Source of the DNA: Gimesia chilikensis
GTDB taxonomy: Bacteria; Planctomycetota; Planctomycetia; Planctomycetales; Planctomycetaceae
DNA length: 64,000 nucleotides
Assembly (NCBI RefSeq): GCF_007744075.1
Contig: NZ_CP036266.1
Span: 4,449,748-4,513,747 of the forward strand
Direction: 5' to 3'
The translations under genes and the position numbers were made by a program. The notes beneath the pieces were generated by a model. The model made no database searches and had not been told where the DNA came from. It saw nothing but the letters and a program-made list of their open reading frames with translations. The first letter of the stretch is position 1, and each line of letters opens with the position of its first letter. Of this stretch, positions 36,802 to 46,041 are shown in pieces.

Positions 36802-38034
36802 TTAAGGACCACTGATCACTTTGACCTCAGGCGGCTCGGCCAGGTCAATCCATAAGCGTTGATCCACTTCCTGGCTGGGCTTTCCGTCATGCACGTAGAA
36901 CCGATAGCGTGAGACATAGGGTTGGCCCGGCTGGATATCAAAGGGATCGAGCGAAGCGACCGCGAAACAGAAATAAGGCATCGTGGGATGCAGTCGCACT
37001 GGTTGTGGGGACCGGAAATTGGTCGGTGCACTGAAAATCGCCACCCCGGCGGTTTCGTCGCCCAGGGGACCATACATCTCGACCCAGTGTGGCCGAGACT
37101 GGTTGCCGTTGGTCTTGTTCTTGCCTTCGCTGGTCAGATAATCATAGCCATGGTTCGTATGCCAGTCGGCGTGTCCGCGAATGGTCATGCCGCCGTAATG
37201 GATCTTATCAATGGTGACCGGTTTTTCGGTCGCACACTTCTGGACAGAAACGATATCAAACAGGAACTGTTTCTCCAGCGCATAGACGCGGACTTTCCAG
37301 TTTTCGTTGAGCATCGTCACGGGGCCCGTCTTTTTCGTCAGGTCGATGTGTTCGATGGAAGTATCTATTTCGCCGAACACCGGACCACCAGTAAATGAAT
37401 TGACCTGGCTGTGTGCGACTTTCCCCAGTTTGGATTTCTGATCCCAGCCGTTGTTTTCTCGCCCTTCGAAGAGGATCTTTCGCCAGGAAAACATGATGCC
37501 ATGCTGGTGGGCATGGTCAGGGTTGAAGTCGTCGGTAATCACTTTGCCGGAGGGCGTATAAAGCGGATGAATGTAACCGCTCTTGTCGTAGTAAGACTCA
37601 TCCCGTTTCGGTGCCTTGACGATGGCGTGATTGTAGGTCAGCACCGGCTTGTCGGCGACTTTGACATTCAGATGGCTGCCATCATCGACGACAGTCACCT
37701 GCTCGGCCGGCTTCGTGAATTGCGCCGCATGGAGGCGATATTGACGCGAGGTGCCTGCAGGCAGCGGTTTGCTGAGAATCCAGACCAGAGTCCGTTTGGA
37801 ATCCGAGGCATCAATCTGCACCGGAACTTCCTTTCCGTCATCGAGGCAGACCAGCGTCAGCTGTTTCTGATTCTGAAGTGGTTCAGGTACGGGGAGACTG
37901 ATGACGGTCTGCTGCCGATCGTGTTTGCCGGCGCTGACTTTCAGGGTGACGGCGGGACCTGCATACAGGGATGCATCGGTCCCTGCAAACAGTGCCAGCA
38001 TCAGGAGTGCGATAGTTCGTAGTTGTGATTTCAT
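36802..38034 (-). CDS. Secreted DUF6807 (PmoA-like) protein
   Basis: This protein of about 410 residues has a signal peptide (IALLMLALFAGTDASLYAGP). Family marks are LTYNHAIVKAPKRDESYYDK, SGYIHPLYTPSGKVITDDF, DHAHQHGIMFSWRKI and GYDYLTSEGKNKTNGNQSRP. PmoA-like proteins are found throughout planctomycetes beside oxidoreductases, and a role in carbohydrate breakdown is suspected but not shown. The His-rich DHAHQHG could bind a metal. It lies 28 bases after the Gfo/Idh gene on the same strand, so the two form an operon. The ATG at 38034 gives a normal signal peptide. Confidence 0.82.
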   Translation of the reverse strand: MKSQLRTIALLMLALFAGTDASLYAGPAVTLKVSAGKHDRQQTVISLPVPEPLQNQKQLTLVCLDDGKEVPVQIDASDSKRTLVWILSKPLPAGTSRQYRLHAAQFTKPAEQVTVVDDGSHLNVKVADKPVLTYNHAIVKAPKRDESYYDKSGYIHPLYTPSGKVITDDFNPDHAHQHGIMFSWRKILFEGRENNGWDQKSKLGKVAHSQVNSFTGGPVFGEIDTSIEHIDLTKKTGPVTMLNENWKVRVYALEKQFLFDIVSVQKCATEKPVTIDKIHYGGMTIRGHADWHTNHGYDYLTSEGKNKTNGNQSRPHWVEMYGPLGDETAGVAIFSAPTNFRSPQPVRLHPTMPYFCFAVASLDPFDIQPGQPYVSRYRFYVHDGKPSQEVDQRLWIDLAEPPEVKVISGP

Positions 38035-38062
38035 GTATGACTTCAATCTATAAAGCGGCATC

Positions 38063-39385
38063 TTAGAGTGTCCATCCTTTGCGGTATTCGCGTTGTACGT
38101 ATTGCGCGGCCTGGTCGGTATTCGTGGCAGCACCTTTGTCTGCATCCCATTCCACTTTCTCGCCGACGCGGAAGGCGAGATTGCCCAGCAGGATTGTTTC
38201 CGTTAATGGGGCTGCATAATCGAAGTGGCAGTTGGTTTTGCCGTTGCCTTTGCAGGCTTCATACCATTCCTGGCGATGATTGCCGATTGCCGGTGGAATC
38301 GTTTTCGGCGGTGCTTTGAAGCCGGCGAATTTTTCTTCGGGCAGCAATACGCGCTTACCGTAATCCGCGGCCAGCATGCCATCGGTGCCGACAAACAGAA
38401 TTCCCGCCGCCCATTCGGGGCCACCCAGTTCGAGAACAGGTTCGGGGGTGTTGCGTCCGTGGTACCAGATCACTTCGACGGGAGGCTTCGAGCCCCGGGC
38501 CGGAAACTGCCAGTGACAATCGAGCCAGAACGGAGTGGAATCGGGGTGCAGATCGGGGCCCTTGGTTTCGACCGCATTGGGATACTGCAGATCCAGCGAC
38601 CAGAAAATCAGGTCCATGTAGTGGCAGCCCATGTTCCCCAGCGTGCCGTTACCAAAGTCCCACCAGTAGTGCCAGTCGTGGGGATGGTAACAGGGATGAA
38701 AGTTCTGCATCGGCGCCGGGCCGACCCAGAGATCCCAGTTCAGGGTTTTGGGAATCGGCTGTGGTTCGGCAGGACGATCAACGACATGCTTATAACGTCG
38801 CCAGCCTCCCGGTCGTCCAAACCAGACGTGGACCTGCTGCACATCGCCGATGGCTCCAGATTGAATGAGCTCGACCGTCCGCCGGTAATTTTCCCCGGCG
38901 TGGTTTTGGGTGCCCATCTGGGTGACGACCTTTTCCTCACGGGCCACACGCTGCATTTCGCGGACTTCATGTATGGAGTGGGCCAGCGGCTTTTCGCAGT
39001 AGACGTGTTTGCCGCGCCGCATGGCGTTGACAGCGATAGTGGCGTGGGTGTGGTTGGGAGTCGTCACGACGACGGCGTCGATCTCGTTTTCCAGCTTATC
39101 GAGCATGACGCGAAAATCGGCGAAGGATTTCGCTTTCGGAAACTTCGCCTGGTATTTATCAGTGCGGGCGGAATCGACGTCGCACAGGCCGACAATGTTC
39201 TGGCTGGAAACCAGTCCCAGGTTCGCGTTCCCCTGGTTCCCCAGCCCGATACAGGCAATGTTGAGCTTCTCATTCGGTGAGGTGCTTTCTGCCTGGGCCG
39301 TGTGTGCCCCGAGCCAGAGGCCCGCCCCGCTCAACAACGATGTTTTGAGCATCTCTCGTCGTGTCACTTCAGTTGACGAACTCAT
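38063..39385 (-). CDS. TAT-exported Gfo/Idh/MocA-family oxidoreductase
   Basis: This protein of about 440 residues has a twin-arginine signal (TRREMLKTSLLSGAGLWLGA), so it is exported folded with its NAD(P) cofactor. The Rossmann fold shows NIACIGLGNQGNANLGL, and the substrate side shows EKPLAHS, with the conserved EKP lysine, and GTQNHAG. Members oxidise or reduce sugars and inositols. It is paired with the DUF6807 gene (28-base gap). AAGGA seven bases before ATG 39385 fixes the start. The substrate is unknown. Confidence 0.93.
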   Translation of the reverse strand: MSSSTEVTRREMLKTSLLSGAGLWLGAHTAQAESTSPNEKLNIACIGLGNQGNANLGLVSSQNIVGLCDVDSARTDKYQAKFPKAKSFADFRVMLDKLENEIDAVVVTTPNHTHATIAVNAMRRGKHVYCEKPLAHSIHEVREMQRVAREEKVVTQMGTQNHAGENYRRTVELIQSGAIGDVQQVHVWFGRPGGWRRYKHVVDRPAEPQPIPKTLNWDLWVGPAPMQNFHPCYHPHDWHYWWDFGNGTLGNMGCHYMDLIFWSLDLQYPNAVETKGPDLHPDSTPFWLDCHWQFPARGSKPPVEVIWYHGRNTPEPVLELGGPEWAAGILFVGTDGMLAADYGKRVLLPEEKFAGFKAPPKTIPPAIGNHRQEWYEACKGNGKTNCHFDYAAPLTETILLGNLAFRVGEKVEWDADKGAATNTDQAAQYVQREYRKGWTL

Positions 39386-39468
39386 GAATAATCCTTTTCC
39401 TTTCATCAGCGGCGGTTGGATTGCCGGTTTTCAATCAAATCGTAGTGGTCAATTCAGGTCGCGTGATT

Positions 39469-39879
39469 TCAGGGAGCCTGTTCGAGATGAAAGACAAACT
39501 TATTGTCCGCATCGGGAGAGACCTCGCCGATGAGTTCACTGTCTGTATTGTATTTCTTCGGAATATACGATTCCATGACATCCTCTCCAAAATCACCTTT
39601 CTTTCCGGTCTTGCGTGAGGCAAAGATCAGCACCTTTTTTCGGCCGACCGAGCTGGAAAACTCGAAATGGCCCTGCTGAATGACTCCCGCAGAGGCGCTC
39701 CCCTTGCCGTCAGCCGGCTCGAAGATGATATCCCCCTGAGGGAGTGGCGTCCCATCGATGGTGACATCCCCTTTGACGGGGGCCATCACCGGGCCGTCAC
39801 TGGAACCGCAGGCCTGGCAGATTCCACTCAGTAACAACAGACACGCAACATGGAATACATTTTTCTTTCTGACGGTCAT
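39469..39879 (-). CDS. Small lipoprotein paired with DUF1559
   Basis: This protein of about 136 residues has a lipoprotein signal ending in a lipobox-like ICQAC. The mature part is a small beta domain (APVKGDVTIDGTPLPQGDII, AGVIQQGHFEF) of the carboxypeptidase-regulatory/transthyretin-like type that planctomycetes encode beside DUF1559 genes. It lies 72 bases after the DUF1559 gene on the same strand. No enzyme motif is present. The ATG at 39879 gives the usual basic start of a signal peptide. Confidence 0.8.
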   Translation of the reverse strand: MTVRKKNVFHVACLLLLSGICQACGSSDGPVMAPVKGDVTIDGTPLPQGDIIFEPADGKGSASAGVIQQGHFEFSSSVGRKKVLIFASRKTGKKGDFGEDVMESYIPKKYNTDSELIGEVSPDADNKFVFHLEQAP

Positions 39880-39951
39880 TCCGTTTCTTTCCCTGCAGAA
39901 CAATCAACAATGGCAATTCAATCTGATTCTCTGTGAACGCACTGGAATCGG

Positions 39952-40908
39952 TTAGAACTCTCCGAGCACTTCACCGCCGGCGCGGGTGCCCAGGCTGCGA
40001 AAAGTGCTGGTATCGACATTGTCGGAAATGAAACGGACCGCGCCGTCTCCGAGCAGGAAATGTGCGCCGCCGGTATGGCGACTGCGGGCATAAACGGCAT
40101 TGTCTCCGCCGGAACAGGAGGTACTGATGGGAGCATAGTCCCGCGAATAACCGTAGGTCACGGTATCGGGCACTGAGGTATTCGGGCCCTGCAGGGTTGT
40201 AAATGTTCCGCCGCCTACGTATTTGGTTCCCCAGACGCGGCCGCGTAAATCGCCCACGGTCAGGCAGTCGGCAACCGGACCAGCATTGGGAGTATCATCA
40301 ACGAGATTGATCTCTCCGGCGGCGATCGTATTTGAAGAACCATCGGTGATGTCGCTGATGCGAACTTTCGAGATGTTGAAGAACATGCCATTCAGTTTGG
40401 GAAACGTTCCTGTCGCCCCCTGCGTCGTAGATCCCGAGCAAAGGAGGTAGTTCGAGTAGAATGTGCTTTTCTGACTGCCGATCTTTCCGCTGTTGGGATC
40501 TGAGGGGCACATGAAAACGGGCACCTTCACCGAACGTTGTGGATGGGAAGCGAAGTCGCTGACGGTACCGGACTGGAAGCCGTCCCGGAGTTTATCGTAC
40601 AGCGGTGCCTGATCGACGTAGGGTAAAATCAGATGAAACCAGGACTGCCGGGCATAGTTCTGTCCGGTGTAAGCAGAAACGTTGACGCCACAGACCGTCG
40701 CGAAGGGGAAGACCCGATGCGTATCGTGGTAATTGTGGAGTGCGATGCCGAGCTGCTTCAGATTATTTTTGCAGGTACTGCGGCGCGCCGCTTCCCGCGC
40801 CTGTTGTACCGCCGGCAGTAAGAGCGCGATCAGAATCGCAATGATGGCGATCACCACCAGTAGTTCAATCAACGTAAAACCGTCTCTTCGTCTTTTCAGG
40901 TAGCCCAT
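39952..40908 (-). CDS. DUF1559 protein with prepilin-type N-terminus
   Basis: This 318-residue protein begins with a type IV prepilin motif (RRRDGFTLIELLVVIAIIAI) that is cut after the Gly and becomes a pseudopilin helix. The DUF1559 domain follows (ARRSTCKNNLKQLGIALHNY), ending in the family motif HTGGAHFLLGDGAVRFISDN. These are expanded greatly in planctomycetes, and their role in surface structures or binding is not settled. It lies between the FecR-like gene (109-base gap) and the lipoprotein gene. Confidence 0.95.
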   Translation of the reverse strand: MGYLKRRRDGFTLIELLVVIAIIAILIALLLPAVQQAREAARRSTCKNNLKQLGIALHNYHDTHRVFPFATVCGVNVSAYTGQNYARQSWFHLILPYVDQAPLYDKLRDGFQSGTVSDFASHPQRSVKVPVFMCPSDPNSGKIGSQKSTFYSNYLLCSGSTTQGATGTFPKLNGMFFNISKVRISDITDGSSNTIAAGEINLVDDTPNAGPVADCLTVGDLRGRVWGTKYVGGGTFTTLQGPNTSVPDTVTYGYSRDYAPISTSCSGGDNAVYARSRHTGGAHFLLGDGAVRFISDNVDTSTFRSLGTRAGGEVLGEF

Positions 40909-41017
40909 GTTTTCCTCTTTACGTTTATTAAATAACAGTAATACAAAAACCTCTTATGAATCAGGAACGTTTGACTATGGAACTCGTAATGCAGGCAGTG
41001 CTCAATGCAGCCAACGG

Positions 41018-42364
41018 TCAGTTAGCGGACTCGACGATCACGCGGAACTCGTCGACGTATTTTTCGCCTGAGAGCAGGACGAACGAAAGTGTTTTGCGAT
41101 CGGCGGAGAGCATGACCTGATCGTAGCGGGCCTTGGGATCGACAATGCCCCTATCCACTTCGGTTCCCTGGTGATAAATGTCTCCGGCGGACTGTTTGAC
41201 CGGCGGATGGAATAAGACATCGGTCCGGTTCAGCTTTTTCTTTTCGAGGATGACGCCCAGCACGGGTCGCTCAAATGTAATCTCCCCCTGCACCGGGAGA
41301 AAGGTTCCTTCCTGGAGGGCGGGATCATAATAAACGCGAAAACAATCGACCTTCGTCCCCGCGGGGAGCAGAATCGGATAGTGCAGTTTGTTCTCTGTGA
41401 GCTGCTCCTCCGGGGTTGGCGAGACCAGCACGCTTAAATCCCGGGGCAGCTTAACCTGACTGCGTTCGGGGAAGATGAAGGCCAGGTCGTCGTGTTCGAA
41501 GACCTGATACTTGCCGGTTGCGAGTGCCTCGGGCAGTTCTTCCTGGAAGATCACCGAGTTGGAATAACCTTTAATGCCGTATTGTTCGCCCCGGGTGCGA
41601 AAATCGGGGGTGTCTTCGATTCTTTTCTGACGCGAGTCGATTTTCGCCGACTGATGTTCGTCGAGCTGTCGACTGCTGCTGACAACGCCGGCCGGATCGA
41701 CGAGGGACGCGATGACTTTGCCGCGAAAGACTTCAACCCGGGTATCTTCGGTTTCTGCAGTCTGTACGGAAAACAGTGTCCCCAGATCGATAACCCGACC
41801 GTGGGGCGTATCGACCTGGAACCCGATGCCCGTGCTGGGGACATTGGCGATGAACTTGCCTTCCTGCAGATGGATCGAATTCTTCCCGGTGACTTCATAA
41901 GCGGCGGGCGCGGAAATCAGAACGGTGGCCCCGGTCGGAAAGTGCAGTTCCGCCGATCCCTCAGCGAGGACCTGCCGGATATGATTCTGTACGCGTTCTC
42001 CCGAACTCAACACGACGGTTTCCGCTTCTTTCAGCTGGAAAGTTCCCTTCAGGAGATAGCCGCCCGTCAGCAGGAGCAATAACGCAGCGACCGCAACGAC
42101 CGGATACCAGAGGCGGCGTACCGTCGGGCGTGGCTGCAGGTTGTCTGTCTCGGGGAGGAATTCTGTTTCAGTGGGAAGACCGAATACGTGGTCCTGGTCG
42201 GCGGCCCATTCGCGGAGGACGAGATCATCGCTGGCAAACTCGATCAGCTGTTCTGCGAGTTCGGGTTCGCGGCAGAGTCGTTCTTCGAGCCGCGCTGTCC
42301 CCTGGGCAGACAGGCTGCGATCCAGGTAAGCCTGCAACAGTTGATCGTCATTCAATTCGTTCAC
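41018..42364 (-). CDS. FecR-like membrane anti-sigma regulator
   Basis: This protein of about 448 residues has an N-terminal helical part (LNDDQLLQAYLDRSLSAQGT) likely to bind the sigma factor, one membrane helix (LWYPVVAVAALLLLLTGGYL), then a FecR-type exported domain (VDTPHGRVIDLGTLFSVQTAE, TRVEVFRGKVIASL) and a beta-rich C-terminus. The GTG at 42364 overlaps the sigma factor's TGA as GTGA and has AGGAG seven bases upstream, so the two are translationally coupled. It should hold the ECF sigma factor at the membrane until a signal arrives. Confidence 0.88.
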   Translation of the reverse strand: MNELNDDQLLQAYLDRSLSAQGTARLEERLCREPELAEQLIEFASDDLVLREWAADQDHVFGLPTETEFLPETDNLQPRPTVRRLWYPVVAVAALLLLLTGGYLLKGTFQLKEAETVVLSSGERVQNHIRQVLAEGSAELHFPTGATVLISAPAAYEVTGKNSIHLQEGKFIANVPSTGIGFQVDTPHGRVIDLGTLFSVQTAETEDTRVEVFRGKVIASLVDPAGVVSSSRQLDEHQSAKIDSRQKRIEDTPDFRTRGEQYGIKGYSNSVIFQEELPEALATGKYQVFEHDDLAFIFPERSQVKLPRDLSVLVSPTPEEQLTENKLHYPILLPAGTKVDCFRVYYDPALQEGTFLPVQGEITFERPVLGVILEKKKLNRTDVLFHPPVKQSAGDIYHQGTEVDRGIVDPKARYDQVMLSADRKTLSFVLLSGEKYVDEFRVIVESAN

Positions 42365-42897
42365 TCTCCTGACTCCTGCTGCAGACGCTGTGCGATGCAA
42401 TCGCGCAAGATCGTCCGAATACGATGAATTTTCGCGTAAACCGCGTTCACATTCTGACCGAACTGCCGGGCGACCCGGGTACCGCATTCACCTGAGGTGT
42501 TGTAATAACGGGCGATCAACTCTCGACTCCTCCGGGGCAGACGCTCCAGGCATTCCTGCAATCTCTCCTGTCGCTCCGAGAGCGGCTGACGCTGTTCCAC
42601 ATGATGGGCGGCGTCGGAGAGTGCTGAGATGACCTGCGGACTGACCGGCTGCTCTTTTTTCGACTTACGGTAAAAGGCGAGAACACGGCGAGAAGCGATC
42701 TCGCGTGCCCAGGGAAAAAAGCCGTCTTCGGTCTGCAATTGCGAAAACGACTCGACCACCGCCATGGAAACTTCCTGAAACAGGTCATCCGCGTCGGTGG
42801 GATTGCGTACACATGCATAGAGGTAGGCGTACAATGCCCCCTGATACTGCACGAGCAGCTGTGTGACGGCAGATTGTGAATCTGTCTCAGCAGGCAT
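42361..42897 (-). CDS. ECF sigma factor, Rhodopirellula/Verrucomicrobium type
   Basis: The 178 residues hold sigma region 2 (YLYACVRNPTDADDLFQEVS, FFPWAREIASRRVLAFYRK) and region 4 (LPRRSRELIARYY, GTRVARQFGQNVNAVYAKIH). This layout and the C-terminal KIHRIRTILRDCI fit the planctomycete/verrucomicrobial ECF group (TIGR02989-type) that partners FecR-like proteins. It is followed by FecR-like, DUF1559 and lipoprotein genes. It probably controls its own operon and perhaps the divergent sulfatase. Confidence 0.93.
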   Translation of the reverse strand: MPAETDSQSAVTQLLVQYQGALYAYLYACVRNPTDADDLFQEVSMAVVESFSQLQTEDGFFPWAREIASRRVLAFYRKSKKEQPVSPQVISALSDAAHHVEQRQPLSERQERLQECLERLPRRSRELIARYYNTSGECGTRVARQFGQNVNAVYAKIHRIRTILRDCIAQRLQQESGE

Positions 42898-43141
42898 GTT
42901 TCGCTTTCATTGGCTGTTTGTTTCCTGATTAGTAAGGTCGCGAGCACGCGATTTTTTACGCGCAAAATTGAAAATTCACCATATTTTATCCCAAAAGTAG
43001 CTCAGGGGTGCCTGGAGGGCTATGATAGGCGTGCCCTGACCGGTGATTTTTGTGAAGTTGTGTCTCCCACGCTGGCCACTGCACGGGCTTCTGACCGACG
43101 GGTTGAAATAATCCATGATTCCTCAACACTGGAGTGCTCCG

Positions 43142-44623
43142 ATGCCAGTCCTGTCCCGTTTTGCTTTACTGATGCTGTTCTGTCTGAGTCTAGTGCTCGT
43201 CGGTGGAAATTCCAACGAGTTGCGGGCTGAGTCACGCCCGAATGTGCTGTTCATTGCCGTGGATGACCTGCGGCCCGAGCTGGGCTGTTATGGAGCGTCA
43301 CATATTCAGAGTCCGCACATCGATCAGTTGGCGGCCAGTGGTCTGCTGTTCAATCGGGCTTATTGCCAGCAGGCGGTCTGTTCGCCTTCGCGGACGAGCC
43401 TGATGACCGGGCTGCGTCCCGATTCGACGAAGGTCTACGATCTGGATACGCACTTCCGTAAGACGGTGCCCGATGTGGTGACACTGACACAGCAGTTCAT
43501 GAAGCATGGATACAAATCGATCGGGATGGGCAAAATCTATCATGGGAGCCTGAACGATAAGGCGTCATGGGATGCTTACCCCACGGTCAGAGGCAGAGGA
43601 TATCAGCTGCCTGAGACGCTGGCGGGAATTCGGGAACGGACTAAAGGACTCGACGTAAAAAAAATGAACTGGCGGCAACGTTCTAAGCTGACGCGGGGGC
43701 CCGCTACGGAGATGGCGGATGTGCCGGACAAACAGTATCGCGACGGGGCGATCGCCGAACAGGCGATTAAATCACTCCGGGAGTTGAAACAGAATCAGCA
43801 GCCCTTCTTCCTGGCGGTCGGATTTCTGAAGCCGCACCTCCCCTTTGTGGCGCCGCAGAAGTACTGGGATCTCTACGACCGCAGGCAGATCAAGCTGGCT
43901 GAGAACCGCTTCCCGCCTGAGAACGCACCGAAATTCGCGTTGACCAACTGGGGAGAACTGCGGAACTATTCTGACATGCCGGCCAAAGGGGATCTGACCG
44001 ACGAGCAGCAATTGCAGTTGCGGCACGGTTACTATGCCTGCGTCAGTTTCACTGATGCAAACATTGGTAAAGTGCTGGATGAACTGCAGCGGCTGGAACT
44101 GGATGAGAACACGATTGTGATTCTGTGGGGCGATCATGGCTGGAAGCTGGGCGAACACAACGGCTGGTGCAAGCATACGAACTTTGAAAACGACACCCGC
44201 GTGCCGCTCATCATTCGGGCACCGGGGATGCAGGCGCAGGGAAAAACCAGCGAGGCCCTGGTGGAATTTGTGGATATCTACCCGACGCTCTGCGATTTAG
44301 CGGGACTCCCCCTGCCCGCGCACCTGGAAGGGACCAGCTTCAAACCGTTGTTAAGCAACCCGCAGCGTCCCTGGAAGCCGGCCGCTTTCAGCCAGTATCC
44401 ACGGGGACGCGTGATGGGTTATTCGATGAAAACGGATCGCTACCGCTACACCGAATGGCAGGACCGTAAGTCAGGTAAGGTCGTCGACCGCGAATTGTAC
44501 GACCATCGGCAGGATGGTGCCGAGAACGATAACATCGCCGGTCAGCCGGACCAGAAGCGGGTGGTGAAACAATTGTCGGCTCAGCTGAAAAAGAACTGGA
44601 AAGGGGCCGTGGTGCCTGATTGA
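43142..44623 (+). CDS. Secreted iduronate-2-sulfatase-like sulfatase
   Basis: This protein of about 493 residues has a signal peptide (FALLMLFCLSLVLVGGNS). The metal pair DD is at 41-42 (VDDLRPELGCYG), and the sulfatase signature CSPSR at 80-84 has the cysteine to be made into formylglycine. VDDLRPELGCYG, MGKIYHG, WGDHGWKLGEH and the CSPSRTSLMTGLRPD stretch match the iduronate-2-sulfatase subgroup, so a uronate or other sulfated polysaccharide is the probable substrate. ATG 43142 is preferred (GGAG eight bases upstream). It is divergent from the ECF sigma gene with 244 bases between. Confidence 0.93.
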   Translation: MPVLSRFALLMLFCLSLVLVGGNSNELRAESRPNVLFIAVDDLRPELGCYGASHIQSPHIDQLAASGLLFNRAYCQQAVCSPSRTSLMTGLRPDSTKVYDLDTHFRKTVPDVVTLTQQFMKHGYKSIGMGKIYHGSLNDKASWDAYPTVRGRGYQLPETLAGIRERTKGLDVKKMNWRQRSKLTRGPATEMADVPDKQYRDGAIAEQAIKSLRELKQNQQPFFLAVGFLKPHLPFVAPQKYWDLYDRRQIKLAENRFPPENAPKFALTNWGELRNYSDMPAKGDLTDEQQLQLRHGYYACVSFTDANIGKVLDELQRLELDENTIVILWGDHGWKLGEHNGWCKHTNFENDTRVPLIIRAPGMQAQGKTSEALVEFVDIYPTLCDLAGLPLPAHLEGTSFKPLLSNPQRPWKPAAFSQYPRGRVMGYSMKTDRYRYTEWQDRKSGKVVDRELYDHRQDGAENDNIAGQPDQKRVVKQLSAQLKKNWKGAVVPD

Positions 44624-44716
44624 GCTGGGGGATATTGGATGCAGTCTTGCAGTGGTAGCCATTATTGAATCCTGACACGTTTTCTATTTCTCGTTGGTTT
44701 ATCAGGAGTAAGCAGT

Positions 44717-45481
44717 ATGAGCTTTTCCCATTTTCTCAGTGCGACAATTCTTCTGTGGGCTGTATTCGCCGGACCTGTGGACCGACTGTTCGCGCTACAG
44801 GAGAACTCACCGACGAAGGAGTATCTCGGGTTTCCGGAGAATATCAAAAAACAGCAGACAGTCGCCTGGCAAGATACACAGGTCCCATTACTGCGATCAG
44901 GGGCTGAGTCACCTGAGATGATCACAGGAAAACGTGCCGTTTATAAACTGAAGCATGGCTCCCGAAAGCGGACCATTCCTGTGGTTATCTTCTCCGATCC
45001 CCAATCAGGCCTGACCTGGGCGGGCCCCGAACAGAATACTTATCTGGTGTTGCAAGAGGGGATTCTGGGCTTTCGCCTCATAGGAGATCGCATCGACTGG
45101 TGCGAGAGTTTACTGCAGCGTGATCCGAATGCGGTCTCCCCTGAACTGACATCTCGTTTTGAACAGGATATCTCAGGCTTCACATTGCTGCAGTCAGCGC
45201 TACCATTAAGCAATGTGTTGAAACAAGAAAATACAACCCTGCTGGGGGCGCATATCAAAAACCCGTGGATGTTTACGAATGGTGCATTCAGCTCTCAAGG
45301 TGCCACCCCGATTCTCAAAAAGCTGCAATGGGACGCCGGCTTATTGAAACTCGATTTGACTGATCGGACGAAAAAGTTTGCTGCGACGGTCTGGATTGAT
45401 CCCCAGACCAGAAAGGTAAAGAAAACTGAGGAGAAACCCTGGAGCTTTTTTGGTGACAGCAACCCAAAAGTGAAGCAGTAA
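44717..45481 (+). CDS. Secreted protein of unknown function
   Basis: This 254-residue protein has a hydrophobic N-terminus (about 1-27) that is probably a signal peptide. The rest is beta-rich (GKRAVYKLKHGSRKRTIPVV, AATVWIDPQTRKVKK), and I do not recognise a family. AGGAG eight bases before the ATG supports the start. It lies 93 bases after the sulfatase, so it may be read from the same promoter, and 26 bases before a small membrane protein gene. Confidence 0.75.
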   Translation: MSFSHFLSATILLWAVFAGPVDRLFALQENSPTKEYLGFPENIKKQQTVAWQDTQVPLLRSGAESPEMITGKRAVYKLKHGSRKRTIPVVIFSDPQSGLTWAGPEQNTYLVLQEGILGFRLIGDRIDWCESLLQRDPNAVSPELTSRFEQDISGFTLLQSALPLSNVLKQENTTLLGAHIKNPWMFTNGAFSSQGATPILKKLQWDAGLLKLDLTDRTKKFAATVWIDPQTRKVKKTEEKPWSFFGDSNPKVKQ

Positions 45482-45507
45482 AGATAGTTTTTCTCAGGAG
45501 TCAGACA

Positions 45508-45804
45508 ATGCTTCTTACATTGACTGCCTTTGCACTTTGTTTTCTTTTCACTGTCATTGATCAGGTTTGTCTTTCCATCGCCTGTCGGCATGCGCGAAAT
45601 GCAGACTTGATCATCAGTAAGCCGAATGAACTTCTTAATGTGCGTGAATTGAAAACATGGTCGATGATTTCTGATTTCGCCCGTTGTGATTCGAATGAGA
45701 AATTAAGAGACCTGGTCACAGTGCATGACTTCCTTTTCAAAGCTCGTATTGTGACTTTTCTCCTGTTTATCCTGGCAGGTCTGTACTCTGTAACCAAATG
45801 GTAA
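45508..45804 (+). CDS. Small two-helix membrane protein
   Basis: This 98-residue protein has membrane helices at each end (LLTLTAFALCFLFTVIDQVC and IVTFLLFILAGLYSVTKW) and a hydrophilic middle. AGGAG eight bases before the ATG supports translation. It follows the 44717-45481 gene by 26 bases, probably as the end of that unit. I do not recognise it. Confidence 0.7.
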   Translation: MLLTLTAFALCFLFTVIDQVCLSIACRHARNADLIISKPNELLNVRELKTWSMISDFARCDSNEKLRDLVTVHDFLFKARIVTFLLFILAGLYSVTKW

Positions 45805-45840
45805 ACGGCATCAGACAAGAATCGTGTCTTTTCTCCCTGT

Positions 45841-46030
45841 CGCCCGGCGGGCGGACACGTGGGTCCGCACGCTCCTATTCCGGGGTTGGCAGGCTGGTTC
45901 TGAGTTGATTTTTCAACCGGGGCTAAGGCCCTGCGGCTGCTTTGATTTGAGCGGAATAGCGTTTGCCACCGTGATGTACTTTGATGATCTCACTGATTAC
46001 CGGCGGCTAGCGCCTTGCCGCTCAGGAGGA
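45841..46030. repeat. Mosaic intergenic repeat, copy A (modules 1, 3, 4)
   Basis: This copy has module 1 with arms GCGGAC and GTCCGC (45851-45868), module 3 GGGGCTAAGGCCC (45919-45931) and module 4 ATTACCGGCGGCTAGCGCC with following GCCGC (45996-46022). The same modules recur at 47946-48050 and 49043-49317. Open frames across it reproduce the same peptides in each copy and are not genes. Confidence 0.75.
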
Positions 46031-46041
46031 TACGGGGGCGA

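Noticed and set aside
38225-39280. A 351-codon open frame opposite the Gfo/Idh gene
   Set aside because: It is antisense to a well-supported oxidoreductase and lacks a ribosome binding site.
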